This document shows positions 35,323 to 47,879 of a DNA stretch of 64,000 nt, one piece after another (the stretch's first letter is position 1; every line of letters begins with the position of its first letter). Made by a program: the position numbers and the translations under genes. The DNA comes from Sialis fuliginosa (lineage: Eukaryota; Arthropoda; Insecta; Megaloptera; Sialidae): assembly GCA_961205875.1 (NCBI GenBank), contig OY540820.1, forward strand, positions 3,658,001 through 3,722,000. Reading direction: 5' to 3'. The notes beneath the pieces were generated by a model that saw only the letters and a program-made list of their open reading frames with translations, did not search any database and had not been told where the DNA came from.

Positions 35323-36238
35323 GTATATGTTACCGGCAATGTATGTAATTCAGGCATTCTATAGAATTCCTAGGAATTCTATAGAATGCCTGACGATTTC
35401 AGGCAAAGTATGAAATATTTGTTTAATAGAAATTTATTATATACTTTGCCTAGGCATTCTATAGAATGCCAAGATAATATTAGGAAATGTATGAAATAAA
35501 AGACAAAATGATATTAATAAAGCAGATAGGTGTATATTTAATTAATTAATATTTTTTATACCTATATTTTTATCTATTCTCACGTTATTTTAATTATCAA
35601 AATATATTATTTTAATTTCCAGCACAGTAAATATTCTTGTAAAAAAAAAATTCTGATAGAGCCCGAAATCGGATTAAAATATACTATTAATACATACTAT
35701 TGATTTTTCACTGGACAAACGCAAGAAAAAAAGTTTAATAAAATTCAGTCGAATTAAAATGACAGCAATTTTTCGTCGGACTAACAAAAGAACTTACGTA
35801 TTTTTTTATACAGCCGTTTCCGAGATCACTATGCTACTTTACTGAACATACATACATTTTTCTATTATATAACATGTAAATATAAAATGTTTATATTGAT
35901 AAATAAATCAGTATTGTACCTACAATACTGAATTGTAATCTAGAAACCTACCTACAGCTATCGAGAATGAACCAAGATTTTTTTTATTGTATATTTGCAT
36001 CAGTATTTTATAACATAAAGAAAGGTAACATCTGTACCTGGACCAAAATTGATCGATTCGCCCTATTTATGTTTATATTTCATACATTGCCGGCTATCAA
36101 TTAGGTATTCTATAGAATGCCTAGGAAATGTATATAATTAAATTCATTTCATACATTGCCTGGTGATTTTAGGCATTCTATAAAATACCTAGGAATTCTA
36201 TAAAATGCCGTATTTCATACATTGCCGGTAACATATAC
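35323..36238. mobile_element. Element with palindrome-built terminal repeats, 916 bp
   Basis: The tips are GTATATGTTACCGGCAATG and CATTGCCGGTAACATATAC. The terminal repeats of about 150-200 bp carry several copies of the palindromic unit ATTCTATAGAAT set within GGCATT...AATGCC, interspersed with AGGCAAAGTATGAAA-type words. The interior has no frame. No target duplication is certain. It ends exactly where a CACCAGT-family copy begins. Confidence 0.75.
35351..35392. repeat. Perfect 42-bp palindrome
   Basis: The left half CAGGCATTCTATAGAATTCC plus T is followed immediately by its exact reverse complement. Each half contains its own 12-bp palindrome ATTCTATAGAAT, so the structure is a palindrome of palindromes. 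A diverged partner lies at 36172-36209. Confidence 0.9.
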
Positions 36239-36827
36239 AATGTATGGCACCAGTCGTGGATATGTCCCCAGTAATGGATATTTTTAAATTAAATGTACTG
36301 AATTAGAAATATTTGTTGATATTTAATTACTACCATTTCTGAATATTAATCTATATTTACATATAACTGTGTTACAGCGTGATTTGATGACAATCGGCCA
36401 ATAGGTGTCAAAATGGTGGATATTTTAACTAATTATTAGTATAATTTATTTATTAATTATTATAGTTATTATCATATCAACTGCTTTACATTGTTTCAAA
36501 TTTGACGATTCATTCATTTATATATTTTGTGTCATAATACTTATCATTTAGTAATCATTAGTAAGTGTCTATCACTGCATGATTATTACTGATCGATTTT
36601 TTTATTTACTTTATCCATTACTGGAGAAAAAAACATAAACAAAAAAAAGGTTATAATTAAAAAAAAAACTATATTTATTTGTGGACTTTGGTAATTAATT
36701 TGATTAAATAAAAAGTTACTTGTTTTATTAGTAACATGAGTTCATGAGAATTACAAAAAGAGAAGCCCGTCAAACACAAAAATAGTAAACCTTGCTCTTA
36801 TAGCGGCCATAACTGGTGCCAGTACCT
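36239..36827. mobile_element. CACCAGT-family MITE, nearly full-length
   Basis: The left end is altered (TATGGCACCAGTCGTGG) where it meets the palindrome element. The right end is AACTGGTGCCAGTACCT followed by TA (36828-36829). The interior matches 16706-17247 throughout, with an extra short block near 36560-36600. Confidence 0.8.
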
Positions 36828-36829
36828 TA

Positions 36830-37410
36830 TTGATCTTTACATTATGTGGTATTTTTTATGGTTTTCCATACAAACTGTTGTAATTTAATTCTCGCTTTTT
36901 GCGTGATTTTACTTTCCTATTATTATATGTATATAAACTATTTTTTTAATTAATGCTAATGTTGATATTTTTAAAGAAACTCACGAAGGAGAGTGAGAAA
37001 TTAATATTTAATTAGATATTTATGATTTGATTTGTGTAGTGCAAATTCTTGAATCGATATATTCGGTATAACTTCGAGAGGTGCGGGGAAACAGAGGGCA
37101 TTTGAGAGGATGAACAAACGAAAATTAATTATTCGATGTTTCGATTCCAACACAAAAGTATTTGTGTTTACTACAACTGTTTCGTTAGTGTAACTACATA
37201 TGTATATGACAATAGTTGTTAAAACTTTTATTTCTAAAACATTTTTTTCAAATCACAAGAAACATTTATGTTAATTAACAATAAGGAAAAGTATTTTAAA
37301 CCGTATTTTACTAAAAATCCAGTTAACTTTTGAGTGTAATAACAAAAAAATTTTTTAAGTGAACAAGTATAGTTTCTTCGCTGATAAAAATTTGAATTAC
37401 ATGAAATTAT
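36830..37410. other. No feature recognised
   Basis: This is A+T-rich sequence. An 88-codon minus-strand frame (37234-37500) overlaps the next repeat and is not supported as coding. Confidence 0.5.
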
Positions 37411-38090
37411 AATAATTCGGGCAAGACATATACGAGTGTATGCCATAAGAGTTCCGAAGTACGTACTACGTGAAATGTTTGGAACCACTAACAGGTGCAT
37501 TTTTAAGTGAGAAAAAAATATAAAAAAGTATCAAGTTCTACTAATTGAGATCTATATTTTGACACCCAACTTGCCTAGATATCAAAATAAAAAATTCTAT
37601 GACGCCCCTCCCTATAATTCCAAAATTTAAAATTATATTGTTAACTTTAGTATTTATCGTTCGTAATTCCGCCAAAGACTCGTTACCAAATTTTTTGAGC
37701 CAGTAGTTACCCAGCTAGAGGTAGGGTGGACAAAATAAAATACTGCTTTTAGCCCCCTACAGGCGCCATTTTTAAGTTAGAAAAAAAAAATGGTCAAATT
37801 CTACTAATTGAGAAGTACATTTTGACGTCTTGGTATACAATTTTTTTGTTTTTTTTTTATTTGCTTTAAAATATATTTTTATCTAGCTTTAGCTCCTTAT
37901 TGCCCCCCCTGAAAAATTATTTATTCAATAAATTTGTACATATTTTACTAGAGGGTGTCATTTTACATGTTCAGTAAAAATTTCAAGTTTCTAGCTTATA
38001 TAGTTTACGAGCTATTTAGCTTTAAGTGAAAAGGACGGACGGACGGACGAACGACAAAGTGAGATTATAAGGTTTCTTCGGAACCCTAAA
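37411..38090. mobile_element. GGAC-tailed repeat family, copy 2 (short form)
   Basis: It shares both ends with 8721-9900, beginning TTCGGGCAAGACATATACGA and ending in a GGAC run, ACGACAAAGTGAGATTATAA and GGAACCCTAAA. It has just over one internal tandem unit rather than about four. Confidence 0.82.
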
Positions 38091-38280
38091 AATACCATCT
38101 CGAAAAAAATAAGCTTGTCTCGACTTATAAAATTTAAGTAGTCTCGTGCAAAGTCCTAATATTTTGATAATTTTTAGAAAAACATACGATTCATGTCGAT
38201 ATATTTTAATAAACGACAGATGACTATAATATGTTCTTAATTTTTTTTGCTTTGAAACAATCATTTTTGGTTGTTTTTAG

Positions 38281-38440
38281 AATGACCAAATGGCTAGCGT
38301 GCTAAGCTCTCATGTAATGTGTCGTGGACTCGATTTCAACATCACATTGGAATGTTTAGATTTGGTCACGTGTTTAGATATTACAGATAAATTTAGCGTG
38401 GGCTAGTGATTAAAATAGAAGGATCAATTATATAACATTA
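38281..38440 (+). repeat. Candidate tRNA-derived SINE
   Basis: TGGCTAGCGTG (38291-38301) resembles a polymerase III A box. GACTCGATTTC (38328-38338) is a degenerate B box at tRNA-like spacing. The sequence that follows is not tRNA-like, as expected for a SINE body. No flanking direct repeat or poly-A tail could be fixed. Confidence 0.4.
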
Positions 38441-39304
38441 TTAGTAGCTACTTCAATAAAATCAACCGTTGTTCGTGTTTTGTTAATGAGATGATAACAA
38501 ATATCAGATTTTTGTCGCGACTTTTTGGTATAAGTTATACTAACCCCTCTAACCCTCTATTTATCGATTCCATTAAATGATAATCTTATTTACGAAACTA
38601 AAACAATGACTATTTATGTCGTAGTTAAAAATCAGGATACATATTATCGGAAAAACATCTGCCAAGTTCTTACTCATGCTAAATTTACCAAACGGCGAGT
38701 CCATGGAAGGAATTTTACAAGTTTATGATAATGAAAACGATATTTTTGATATGAATATAAATTTTTAATATGAAATACCTAATACTTGAAAAGGAGCTGA
38801 TTTTTTATTAACTTCACTATGTTAAATGGAGAATTTTGCACACTTATTATTAGATTTGTAAAATACTCATAAGTACCTGAACGGGCGTTACAAATTTCGG
38901 AACGCTATTTAAGTTATTAAATCAGCTAAATCTGCAAAATCTCTTATTCCATTTATATTTTTTTTATATTGTGACTTAATTCATATACGCAGATGTAAAT
39001 ATAAAAATGAAGCCAAATTGTATGTTTATCTATTTTAATGATTTTTATAAGTGTATAACGTTACACACAATTGATAATTTTTTATAATTTTTACTTCATT
39101 GCTTAGAGTTGTTAAATGTTAAGTGATTTTAAAATTAATATGTAATAATGAAAATAGTGTTCTATCTTATTGTTTCATACCATTTAGGCGTCAATTTATC
39201 AAGAAGTGTCTTTTTACGCAAAAAATAAACTAAACAAAAAGTCAGTAAAAGTAGTGGTTAGCCTGGATTCGCCCCAAAGTTAGTTAATTATAGAAATTTT
39301 GTAA
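38441..39304. other. No feature recognised
   Basis: This is A+T-rich DNA with no supported frame or repeat ends. Confidence 0.5.
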
Positions 39305-39420
39305 TAAATACTGATAAAGTATTCAGATTAATTCCCATTGGTTAACCATTTAATTTTTATACAATATTATTATAAATTATTAATTCGAAATTTTTCCTAA
39401 TACGTGCCCGATTATTTGTT
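39305..39420. repeat. Dispersed repeat, copy 1
   Basis: ATTGGTTAACCATTTAATTT followed by TTATACAAT, and later TTCGAAATTTTTCCTAA, recur with the same order and spacing at 56145-56260. The ends cannot be defined. Confidence 0.5.
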
Positions 39421-40879
39421 CGTTTTTTTGTTACCGATAACAACTACGGAATTATTGTTTACGATTTTTGAAAAAATATAGTTGAATTAAGTACAAACAC
39501 GATTAATTATTATCGTAATAATAACTAATCAAAACCTAAATTACGTAAAAAAACGAATCAGAACAAAATTACAAATAATTTTTGTTCTGTTTGAATTTAA
39601 AAGTTAATAATTGAAAACAAAATAAACAAATGCCGGTCCAGGGCATAATCTTTCCCTCTGCCCCGCGACACTTCATCATAGTTCGCGCGAATTGCCGCGA
39701 ATAATATGTTACTGTATGCATATTTCAAGTTCTTTCCTAAACCAAAAGACCAAATTGGATGCTGTAAAGGGCAAATAATATCTACATTAAGTACTTATGA
39801 CGATGAAATCATTTATTTCGATAAGGATTAATTTTTTGCAGGTCATAAGTCCACGTAAACAGAACACAAATATTTTTAATTTTCTTTGTAACATAAAAGC
39901 AGTAACTGTAGCTTAAATAACATAAAAGTTATACATATTATGGTGGTCGCGGGCTTTATTTGAGATCTTTTTACTCTACATAATTCTTTAATACATTATT
40001 TTGTTCAATATTGAACGGTTTAGGCAGCATACTGCAAAAGAGCGCGCTGGCAGCAAACTTTTTTCCGACTTGATTTACTATTATCGTCACTGCTTAGTTG
40101 ATATGTTACCTAACGTAACAAAATATAGCTTATAACCTGGCCAGAAAACGTACCTATGAATTAAAAAATAAATCGCGGAAATCGTAAGTGGTTTTCGAGT
40201 GATAAGCGCACTAAGACAGAGAGACGTTGAGCTTTATATAGTATCTATATTAAGGATGTAAATACAGAATAGTGTTACGAAAAGTTTGTAATGAAATTGA
40301 ATCTATGGATTATTGATGGATTATTGGGTGAGTCTCGAATTTAACGGAGAAATATGTAAACCGTCTAGAATAAGCAATATTTCACATTCCTCTTTTTGTT
40401 TTCTAATTTGAGTAGTTATTTTTATTAGTAAGGTGCATACCTACCTATTAGAATTCGAAAAATATTTTCAATATTTTATTTTTTTTCTCATAATATTATT
40501 TTGCAAGAAATGAAATTTAAAATAAAATATAAAATTAATATTGATTGGACGTCATTTGTTCACGTGTACATTTTTCTTATGAAAAGGCGAAGCAAACGTA
40601 AGATGAAATCGGAACCGGAGATTGATATAAATATTGAAAGGAAAAGAATAAAAAGTAACGTTGTTCTAGAAATGGAACGTCATTGTGTCATCTAAAAAAC
40701 ATGACATTTGTAAAAAAAGATGAAAAATCATTAAAAATATAATATTTCTCATGAAGTTGGTAGGTAGTAAGAAAATATACCTTTGAATTAATAAGTAAAA
40801 TATAAATTTAGAAATAATAACATTTTAACTTATTTTCACAGTATATTGTGGTATTAGAATTTAAATGTTTGCCAAATTA
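39421..40879. other. Unassigned; two small CG-rich patches
   Basis: Patches at 39640-39710 (GTTCGCGCGAATTGCCGCG) and 40020-40070 are less A+T-rich. A 64-codon Lys/Arg/Glu-rich frame at 40501-40695 has no recognised domain. No terminal repeats are visible. Confidence 0.4.
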
Positions 40880-41400
40880 ATAGTCCAGTAAATGAAGCAT
40901 TTTGACATGAACTTTTAGGGGCCAGCAATTTTATAGTTGGTTATTATAGATTTTGGGGCGTAGAATTCGAAAAAAATAAACCGGACATAAGAATTTTTTC
41001 AATTTATCTTATAATCTAAATCGATCGTTTTCTATGGATGATATTTGTTAGGGGCACGCAGACGAATCGACAGCGATCACAAATACTGAATTTGACCAAA
41101 AATTACTCTTTATAGAGGATTTAAAAGACGTAAAAATGCTTCTTTTCGGGGAAAATACTTTAAAAATTAATAACTTCTGTTAAACATACTTATATGCATG
41201 CTTAAACGTAAATAACAAGTTTTTGCATCAATGTAAGCCTATATGAGTGCATAATAATGTATACGAAAGTGCATAAAAATGCATTATTTCAATAGAATAT
41301 AGAATTCTACGCCCCAAAATCTATAATAATCAACCATAAAATTGCTTGCCCCTAAAAGTTCATTTTTTCGCACTTTTCACCGCTTCCTTGACTGGACTAT
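40880..41400. mobile_element. TIR element (TAGTCCAGT tips), 521 bp
   Basis: The outer tips are ATAGTCCAGT and ACTGGACTAT. The arms of about 100 bp continue through GAACTTTTAGGGGC and TTTTGGGGCGTAGAATTC with their complements. TA forms the outer dinucleotide on both sides. The centre is unique and has no ORF. A short related fragment occurs near 44308-44330 inside another element. Confidence 0.78.
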
Positions 41401-41574
41401 ATATAATATTTAAAAAAAAACACATTTTTATACATTATAAAAAAAAATTATTAAAGACGTCATGTAATTTAGTTAATAATTGACGGAAAATAACAATCGT
41501 ATTTGATGATTAATGTTCGGTATTATAAAGGAGCTCGCATTTGCTAGCTTGCAAGCACTGGGGTATTAATTCTG

Positions 41575-42118
41575 TACTATACTCTATTTCATTTAAGAAT
41601 GCAGTGGTTACCGTGGTTTTTGACGGTAAAATGCACGATTCGTACCTTAGACAAGGAAAGATAAAGAACAAATAACACATTACCTAGCGTTGTTACCATA
41701 TCGCACCACGAAAAATCGCACCACGGATCATTGGCGTATCATTCAGATTTTAAAATAAATATCAATTGTTTTGAATTATAAAACTAATTAATAAAAAAAA
41801 TGTTTTATATTGATTTTAAAATTATTTAAGTGATAATTGATTAACAGAGAAATGTCTATTTGGAACTATCATCTCTCATACATGCTAAATTCAATTGTAA
41901 TTTAAAGCATATTTGCATATTATAAATTTTCAACTGACGCCTCTGGGATAATATGCGGTTTTGACAATTGAAAAAAGATGGCCGCCGACAAATTTTGGTA
42001 ACACTTTCATATACGGGCTGGCATTGGTTGTTATGTATCCATAGTCTTTCCTAATCTAAGATTCGTACCGTCAAAACCCCGGCAACCACTGCATTCTTAA
42101 ATGAAATAGAGTATAGTA
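41575..42118. mobile_element. Middle element of the nest, palindromic
   Basis: The tips are TACTATACTCTATTTCATTT and the complement at the right. The arms run through AAGAATGCAGTGGTTACCG and GACGGTA. Without the inner insertion it would be an almost pure hairpin of about 65-bp arms. Confidence 0.75.
41647..42059. mobile_element. Mutator-like MITE (TTAGA family), copy 3, 10-bp TSD
   Basis: The tips are TTAGACAAGGAAAGATAAAG and AGTCTTTCCTAATCTAA. GATTCGTACC flanks both sides exactly (41637-41646 and 42060-42069). It is the inverse of 3291-3707. The perfect duplication makes it the youngest member of this nest. Confidence 0.9.
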
Positions 42119-42873
42119 TCTATGGATTAGCTATGGAGTTTAGAGCAGTGATACTTTAACTAATTGTAACACAGTTGGCGACTTTGACCGTACAAATAAT
42201 AAAACGTTTCATAATATTACCAATGTTTTAATACATATATATAATTACATACCACGCGTGAGCGAAAATTGTCAAACATTTCATAAAACTCAAAGAGAAC
42301 TGTCAGATATGTTTGAAACCTCACTTGGAAGTGCTTGCAAGCTAGCAAATGTTGCTAGCTCGTTTATAATACTGGAAATAATTGATATAAAATTCAACCG
42401 AAATGTATTAAAATGATAGACAAAAAATAATAACTTATTACATCAAAATTTATTATTATTATGAAAATTTTAAAAGTAAATAAGTAGCTTTTATAAAAAC
42501 ATGTGTATTGTCTAAACAAGATCTTGTGTTTGTTTCAACTTTGACTTTTGACCGTTTGCCAAAAGATGATATAATCAGATTAGAACTTGTCGTCGGAACT
42601 TTGGTCTAAAGTTTTACTTTAATATTTTCACACTTTTACGTTTGCTAGGTATTTCAACGTCATCATATCGATTTTGGACATCGAATGTGTTTTTATTAAC
42701 GATATAAATATAAAGTTTAAAGTCTGATATGTCATTGTAAATAAAATGTTTCGAGTCAATTGGTAACGAGACAATTTCCCTAGTGGCTGTTTGCGGAACT
42801 AACGTATGACATTAGCTGTGTGATAAACAGAGCGAGTTCATTGTAATTTTTTATTCTTTATAAAAATTCTACT

Positions 42874-42969
42874 ATGATTTCATTATTAGACATCTACAAA
42901 GTAGTGAAAAATACTATAAGACCTCTTCGCGAGGGTGAACAGTATTTTAAAAGTGGAATGTTGACAGCA
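42874..42969 (+). CDS. Candidate first coding exon of a host gene
   Basis: An ATG at 42874 opens 32 codons (MISLLDIYKVVKNTIRPLRE, then GEQYFKSGMLTA) that end exactly at a strong splice donor, GCA|GTAAGT, followed by a pyrimidine-rich stretch. The peptide is amphipathic and balanced in composition, unlike the A/T-driven frames elsewhere. A TTATAAAA word lies about 15 bases before the ATG. No repeat family overlaps it. I do not recognise the protein, and no downstream exon could be joined with confidence. It could still be a chance frame. Confidence 0.4.
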
Positions 42970-42974
42970 GTAAG

Positions 42975-44164
42975 TGTTTCCTTTTTTTATCATTATTCAT
43001 ATCCATCTTAACACTTCAATTATCGTAATTTACTGCACAATTTGTTTGATAAAGTAAAACATGAAAAAAATTATGAACAAAACGATAAGTTGTGTGTATA
43101 TTCGTATTTTTATCTATCATAAGTTAGTTCTGCGACTTGTCGCTAGGGAATCTACTCATTGTCAGTGCCAATATATTATTTAGTTTATTTTTTAATAGAT
43201 TTCAGAACAATATGTTTAACCCTTTTTTATCTATAATCAACTAGAAATATCTTCTTACCTAATAATATATATCTCGAGTTGATAAATATTTTAATTCAAT
43301 AGATCCCACATCGGGTCCTCGTGGCCCGATGTTAAATCAGATTGTCCAATATTTGGACCTTATCGGGTCCCTACTTTTATTTTTATTTAGATTGCTGTGA
43401 TATTATATTACATATAATCTAGATTGGTATAATATCAGTTTATTATGCATTTATTATACCTATTATATGATCTAAAATCTAAACGAACATTTTCTCTAGT
43501 TCGAGTCAAAATTTTCTTTACTGCTTATATGTATGTATACATCGTTTGTTACACTTTGTTGGTGAGAGCAAAATTATGAATTATATTTTAGAAAAAGCAA
43601 AGTTACCCACATTATAATACATATATATTTAAAAAAATACATGTCGATCTGTAGCAAAGATAGATATTTAATGTTACGGATTTATATAAAACAATAATTT
43701 TTCAACATTTTTCTTCACCGTATAGCCCCTTTACATTATATGTTACTTACGGAACCCCAGAAAATTTTTTTGTGGAATATTCGTCAAAATTAGTCCAGTA
43801 GTTCTCGAAATCATCGAGAATAAAATTCGAACTCATAATTTCTATCTCTTTATTATATATTTTAAATATGTAGATAGTAAGAAATTGTGTTACATGTTTT
43901 AAATTAAAATGTTTAATGAATATTATCATTAAATGCCTTAGTATTAACCTTTACTTGTAAAAAACAAAAGAAAAAAAGAGAAATAAAAGTACAAAAGACA
44001 CTACACTCTACAGTAAGAAATAGTGTCTTAATTAACTTAATTAGCAGAATAATTTTCTTCTATTTCGAACATATTCTTTTAAAAATCATTATAAAAGTAG
44101 TTCATTTCTCAATAAAGTGATAAATATAAATTTCATAATTTTACAGTATTTTTAACTTTCTTTA
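42975..44164. other. No feature recognised; would be intron if the upstream exon is real
   Basis: About 1.2 kb of A+T-rich sequence. An imperfect hairpin ATCGGGTCCTC / CCCGATG occurs near 43310-43330, and TCGGGTCC recurs at 43368. No frame is supported. Confidence 0.4.
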
Positions 44165-44172
44165 ATAATAGT

Positions 44173-44498
44173 TAGAGATTGGAAAAATAGTTGTTATTTT
44201 AAATGAAATAGTTACTATAATGAATTTTTTTTTCGAAAATAATTGGTAAATAGTTTTTTTACGATTTAATAATAATTAGTGCAAACGAAGCAGTAAAAAG
44301 TGTAAAAAATTTTAGGGGCAAGCATATTGGATGGAAAAAGGCAATTAGTTTTAAAATAGTTTGGAAAGGTAGTTGCAAATAGTTGATTTCAAATTGGGAT
44401 CAAACAAACCAGTTTTCTGAAAACGGTGGAGATATTTAATAAAAATTACAATAAATGCATTTTTCGCAATAGTTGAAAAACTATTTTTCCAATCTCTA
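44173..44498. mobile_element. hAT-like MITE (TAGAGATTGGAAAAATAGTT), copy 1
   Basis: The tips are TAGAGATTGGAAAAATAGTT and AACTATTTTTCCAATCTCTA. The flanks ATAATAGT (44165-44172) and GTAATAGT (44499-44506) match at 7 of 8 positions. AACTATT words recur throughout. It has no ORF. Confidence 0.85.
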
Positions 44499-44512
44499 GT
44501 AATAGTTAAAAC

Positions 44513-45194
44513 CAGGGACCTGAATCTAAACCCGAACCCGAACCCAAAACCGAAACCTGAAAAAAACCGTATTTTTCATGAACCTAAACCCAAACCGAAA
44601 CGTTATATTTCAAGGTCAATGAACCTGAATCTGAATCTGAAACTTTTTCATAGATAACCGGGAATCATATATTTTTAAAAAGGTTCAATAATTTATTTTT
44701 AATATTTTATTATTTTTCTCCGATGATTTTTAAAAGAGATTATAAAATGTACTAACTGGAAATCTGTTTAAATATGGTACTTATAATGTGACTACTTATC
44801 AAAGTCTACTACTAAATTTTACATATTTTTTTACTTCTATAATTGAACTATGTACATTTCAATTTACAGAAAAAATTTAAAAAGTAAAGATTTCAATCTT
44901 TAAAATGTAATTTTATTTTTTGTCCTTTTTTATAGTAATATTTTAATGGCTTTTAATGTTATTTTCTTCTTCAGAAAATATTTTATTTCTTAAATATAAT
45001 TTTTTTTCGAAGAAAATTATTTTCTTTCAATTACAAACTTGAACCCGAACCCGAACTTGAACCTTAAAAAAAATAACGGTTTTTGAACCACAATAACTTA
45101 AACCATGCTGAACCTACACCCAAACCCGAACCAATATTTATATTTGAACCCAAACGGAACCCGAACCATAAATTAATTCCGGTTCAAGTCCCTG
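44513..45194. mobile_element. hAT-like element (CAGGGAC tips) with AACCCG-rich ends
   Basis: The tips are CAGGGACCTGAATCTAAACC and GGTTCAAGTCCCTG. Both subterminal regions are rich in GAACCCGAACC-type words. TAAAA occurs beside both ends but a full 8-bp duplication is not clear. The organisation recalls 10205-10584, where TTCGGTTC words play the same part. Confidence 0.7.
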
Positions 45195-45348
45195 TAAAAT
45201 AGTATATTAAACTTATAAACACATTTTAAAGTTATAATAAACAGTTTCCGTTATGATATATTAGAAGTGCATATCAATATTTGCAAACATATATTTTTGT
45301 GGCATTAATACTTTGTATTTATGTATATTAGATATGTACAGTTATGAC

Positions 45349-46057
45349 TAGAGATTGGAAAAATAGTTTTTCAACTATTGCGAAAAATGTAACTATTGTA
45401 ATTTTTATTACATATCTCCATCGATGTCAGAAAACTGGTTTGATTGAACCCAATTTGAAATTAACTATTTGCAACTATTTTACCTTTCCAACTATTTTAA
45501 AACTATTTGCCTTTTTTTTATCCAACGTTAAAAATTTTGTAAAAAAAAGTCATAAAGACAAAGTTTGAAATAATTCTAATTATTAATATTGATTTTTTTC
45601 AAAAAAATAAAAAATATTATACATGTTTAATAATGTTTATAGATAATAAACATAATATATATTTCTTGTGATTTCCTAATAAGTTTGAGTTTTATTTATA
45701 GAATTCTTTGTAGATCTTTTTAGTTTTATATATTTTTATAAATACATTTTGTCCATTATACAGATATTTTTTAATAGATATTTATGCTGTGGTTTTACAT
45801 ATTTATTTGTTTAATTTTTTTTAGCTTCTAAAATCTATCTAGAATCGATCATAACATATTTTCCTCGAAAATTTCGGATTTGATACTTTTAACTAATACG
45901 TTGACTTCACTAATTTATTAATTAAATCGAAAAAAATGTATTATTTCACAACTATTTTGATTAAGAAAAAACTATTTGCTAACTATTTTACATAGAAAAA
46001 AAATCAACTATATAGTAACTATTTCATTTAAAATAATAACTATTTTTCCAATCTCTA
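45349..46057. mobile_element. hAT-like MITE (TAGAGATTGG), copy 2, perfect 8-bp TSD
   Basis: The tips are TAGAGATTGGAAAAATAGTT and ACTATTTTTCCAATCTCTA. GTTATGAC flanks both sides exactly (45341-45348 and 46058-46065), which settles the hAT assignment for the family. The 74-codon frame at 45344-45568 is repeat-derived. A third, left-truncated copy is at 59571-59812. Confidence 0.9.
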
Positions 46058-46065
46058 GTTATGAC

Positions 46066-47874
46066 ATGAGTAACTATACTTTATTATTATAAAAATATAT
46101 AAATATTTGGGAAGGAATAAAAAAAAACTTTTTATGTTTTTAAAAAATTAATCAGCCAATATGTACTACTATTTTGTCTAAAAAGTACTATTGTTAGTGT
46201 ATTCTATAAATTAGAAAGGGTAAGAAAAAAATGCCAAAACGAGACAATTTTAATAATGCACAGCAATACACACACGTATACATATATAAAAATATACGTG
46301 ACTTACATTTATACATAAGGGTTTTAATTACATAAAGATTAAATATTCTTTACCATCTCTGCATTCTGTATTGTTTTCTCCCTTCAGTAATTATATCATT
46401 AGATAGAATCATAGCTGTACTTATTACTTATACTCATTGTAAGAGACAGACGATGAAATGATAATAGGTATTATTTTAATAGGTTTTTATATTAAAGGAC
46501 GATAACTTGTTTTTTGTTGTTGTTATATATTTATATTTTTTACAGCACATTCTTATTCCGGATCAGTAGTTCTTACCCTTTTAGTAATGTTCTGTTTTGA
46601 ATACTAAATTTAAAAATAATAATGTAAATTCATAAAGTACAAATTTGAAAAAATATATATTTTTTTATTTTTATATATTTTCTCAACAAGTAGAAAGTAA
46701 AAATAAGCAACATAAAGATAGATTTAACAAAACATTAATGAAAAATTCAATGAGCTTTTATTCTTTAATAAAATAAGCTTTTAATCTTTTATAAAATATT
46801 AGAACATGAATATTGAAGAAATATTCTAATTCTTTCTTGTTTTTATATCTATATTAAAAACTTTATTAATTCTTATTAATTTATATATGCAAATATATGT
46901 TATCTATTAAAATTAATGCATTTATGGGATCTATTGATATTTTGAACTTTTTGATAACCGTTTAGTTTTGCGCATAAAAGTTCTATAAATATTAATTTGA
47001 CATCAAACGGTATTTGAAAAGGCGAACGAGATAGTAAAATAAACAATAATTTAATGGGTTTTTGTCTTTGTATGTTAATGAATGTTTATTTTACGATTAT
47101 AAATTTTACGAGTAGAATTGATTTACAGAACTTTTGAAAACTCACCAAAAAGTGAAGTCAGGATGGCTGTGAGAACCATGTTGTCGGAAAACTCGTGCGA
47201 AACTTTGGTGAAAACTCTTTTTATTGGATCATTCAAGTTCATTCGACTACGTAAAAAAATTCATTTCCAAGTTGGTAATGAGTTTGCCGTTGTCGTTCTT
47301 TACTTCATTTTTGTCTTCGATTTGAAAGTTTGAAAAATTTATTTATTCCACCATTTTTTGATCTGTCCCCCCTCTTTAGATATTTAATAAACACTGCGAT
47401 ATCTAATTTATGTATTAGTCTGCTTTCGACATGTTGTCAAGTTTTTCGTGCAAAATTTTTAATCAGATTCTAAAAAGTTTTATAGAATTTAAAATAACAA
47501 CGGAGTTATTTTCGCGTCGGATTTTTTAATATTCACTTCTATATTTTTTTAAATTTATATTTGACTCTGTTAAAGTTTCGGGTATATTTTGTAAACTTTA
47601 TTTTCTTGATAAAGTTTTCGAGTTCATTAATAATATAAACAATTTTAATTAATACAAAGTTTAAATTGAATTCAATAATTATTATTATTTAAGGAGGTCC
47701 CAAAAATATTATACAGGTTTGAAATATCCAATTTACTTATAACAAAATTATTCACTTTTTATTTAAATATTTCTAGGCAACATTTTGATTTACAATATAC
47801 CAATAAAGTTACTTATTTATTTATTTATCCACAACACAAACTATCATCAAGTAGATATCGGTATACGTAATGTT
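46066..47874. other. Largely unassigned A+T-rich DNA
   Basis: About 1.8 kb. At 47118-47333 a 71-codon plus-strand frame follows TTGATTTACAG, a possible splice acceptor, and has a fairly balanced first half. No domain is recognised, and I do not call it a gene. No repeat ends are visible. Confidence 0.4.
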
Positions 47875-47879
47875 TTGGT

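Larger units (their letters stand above)
41520..42372. mobile_element. Outer element of a three-level nest (GTATTATAAA tips)
   Basis: The tips are GTATTATAAAGGAGCTCGC and GCTCGTTTATAATAC. The arms continue with TTTGCTAGCTTGCAAGCACT and its complement. The right arm has a 6-bp insertion relative to the left. Its interior is taken up by the palindromic element at 41575-42118. Confidence 0.75.
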
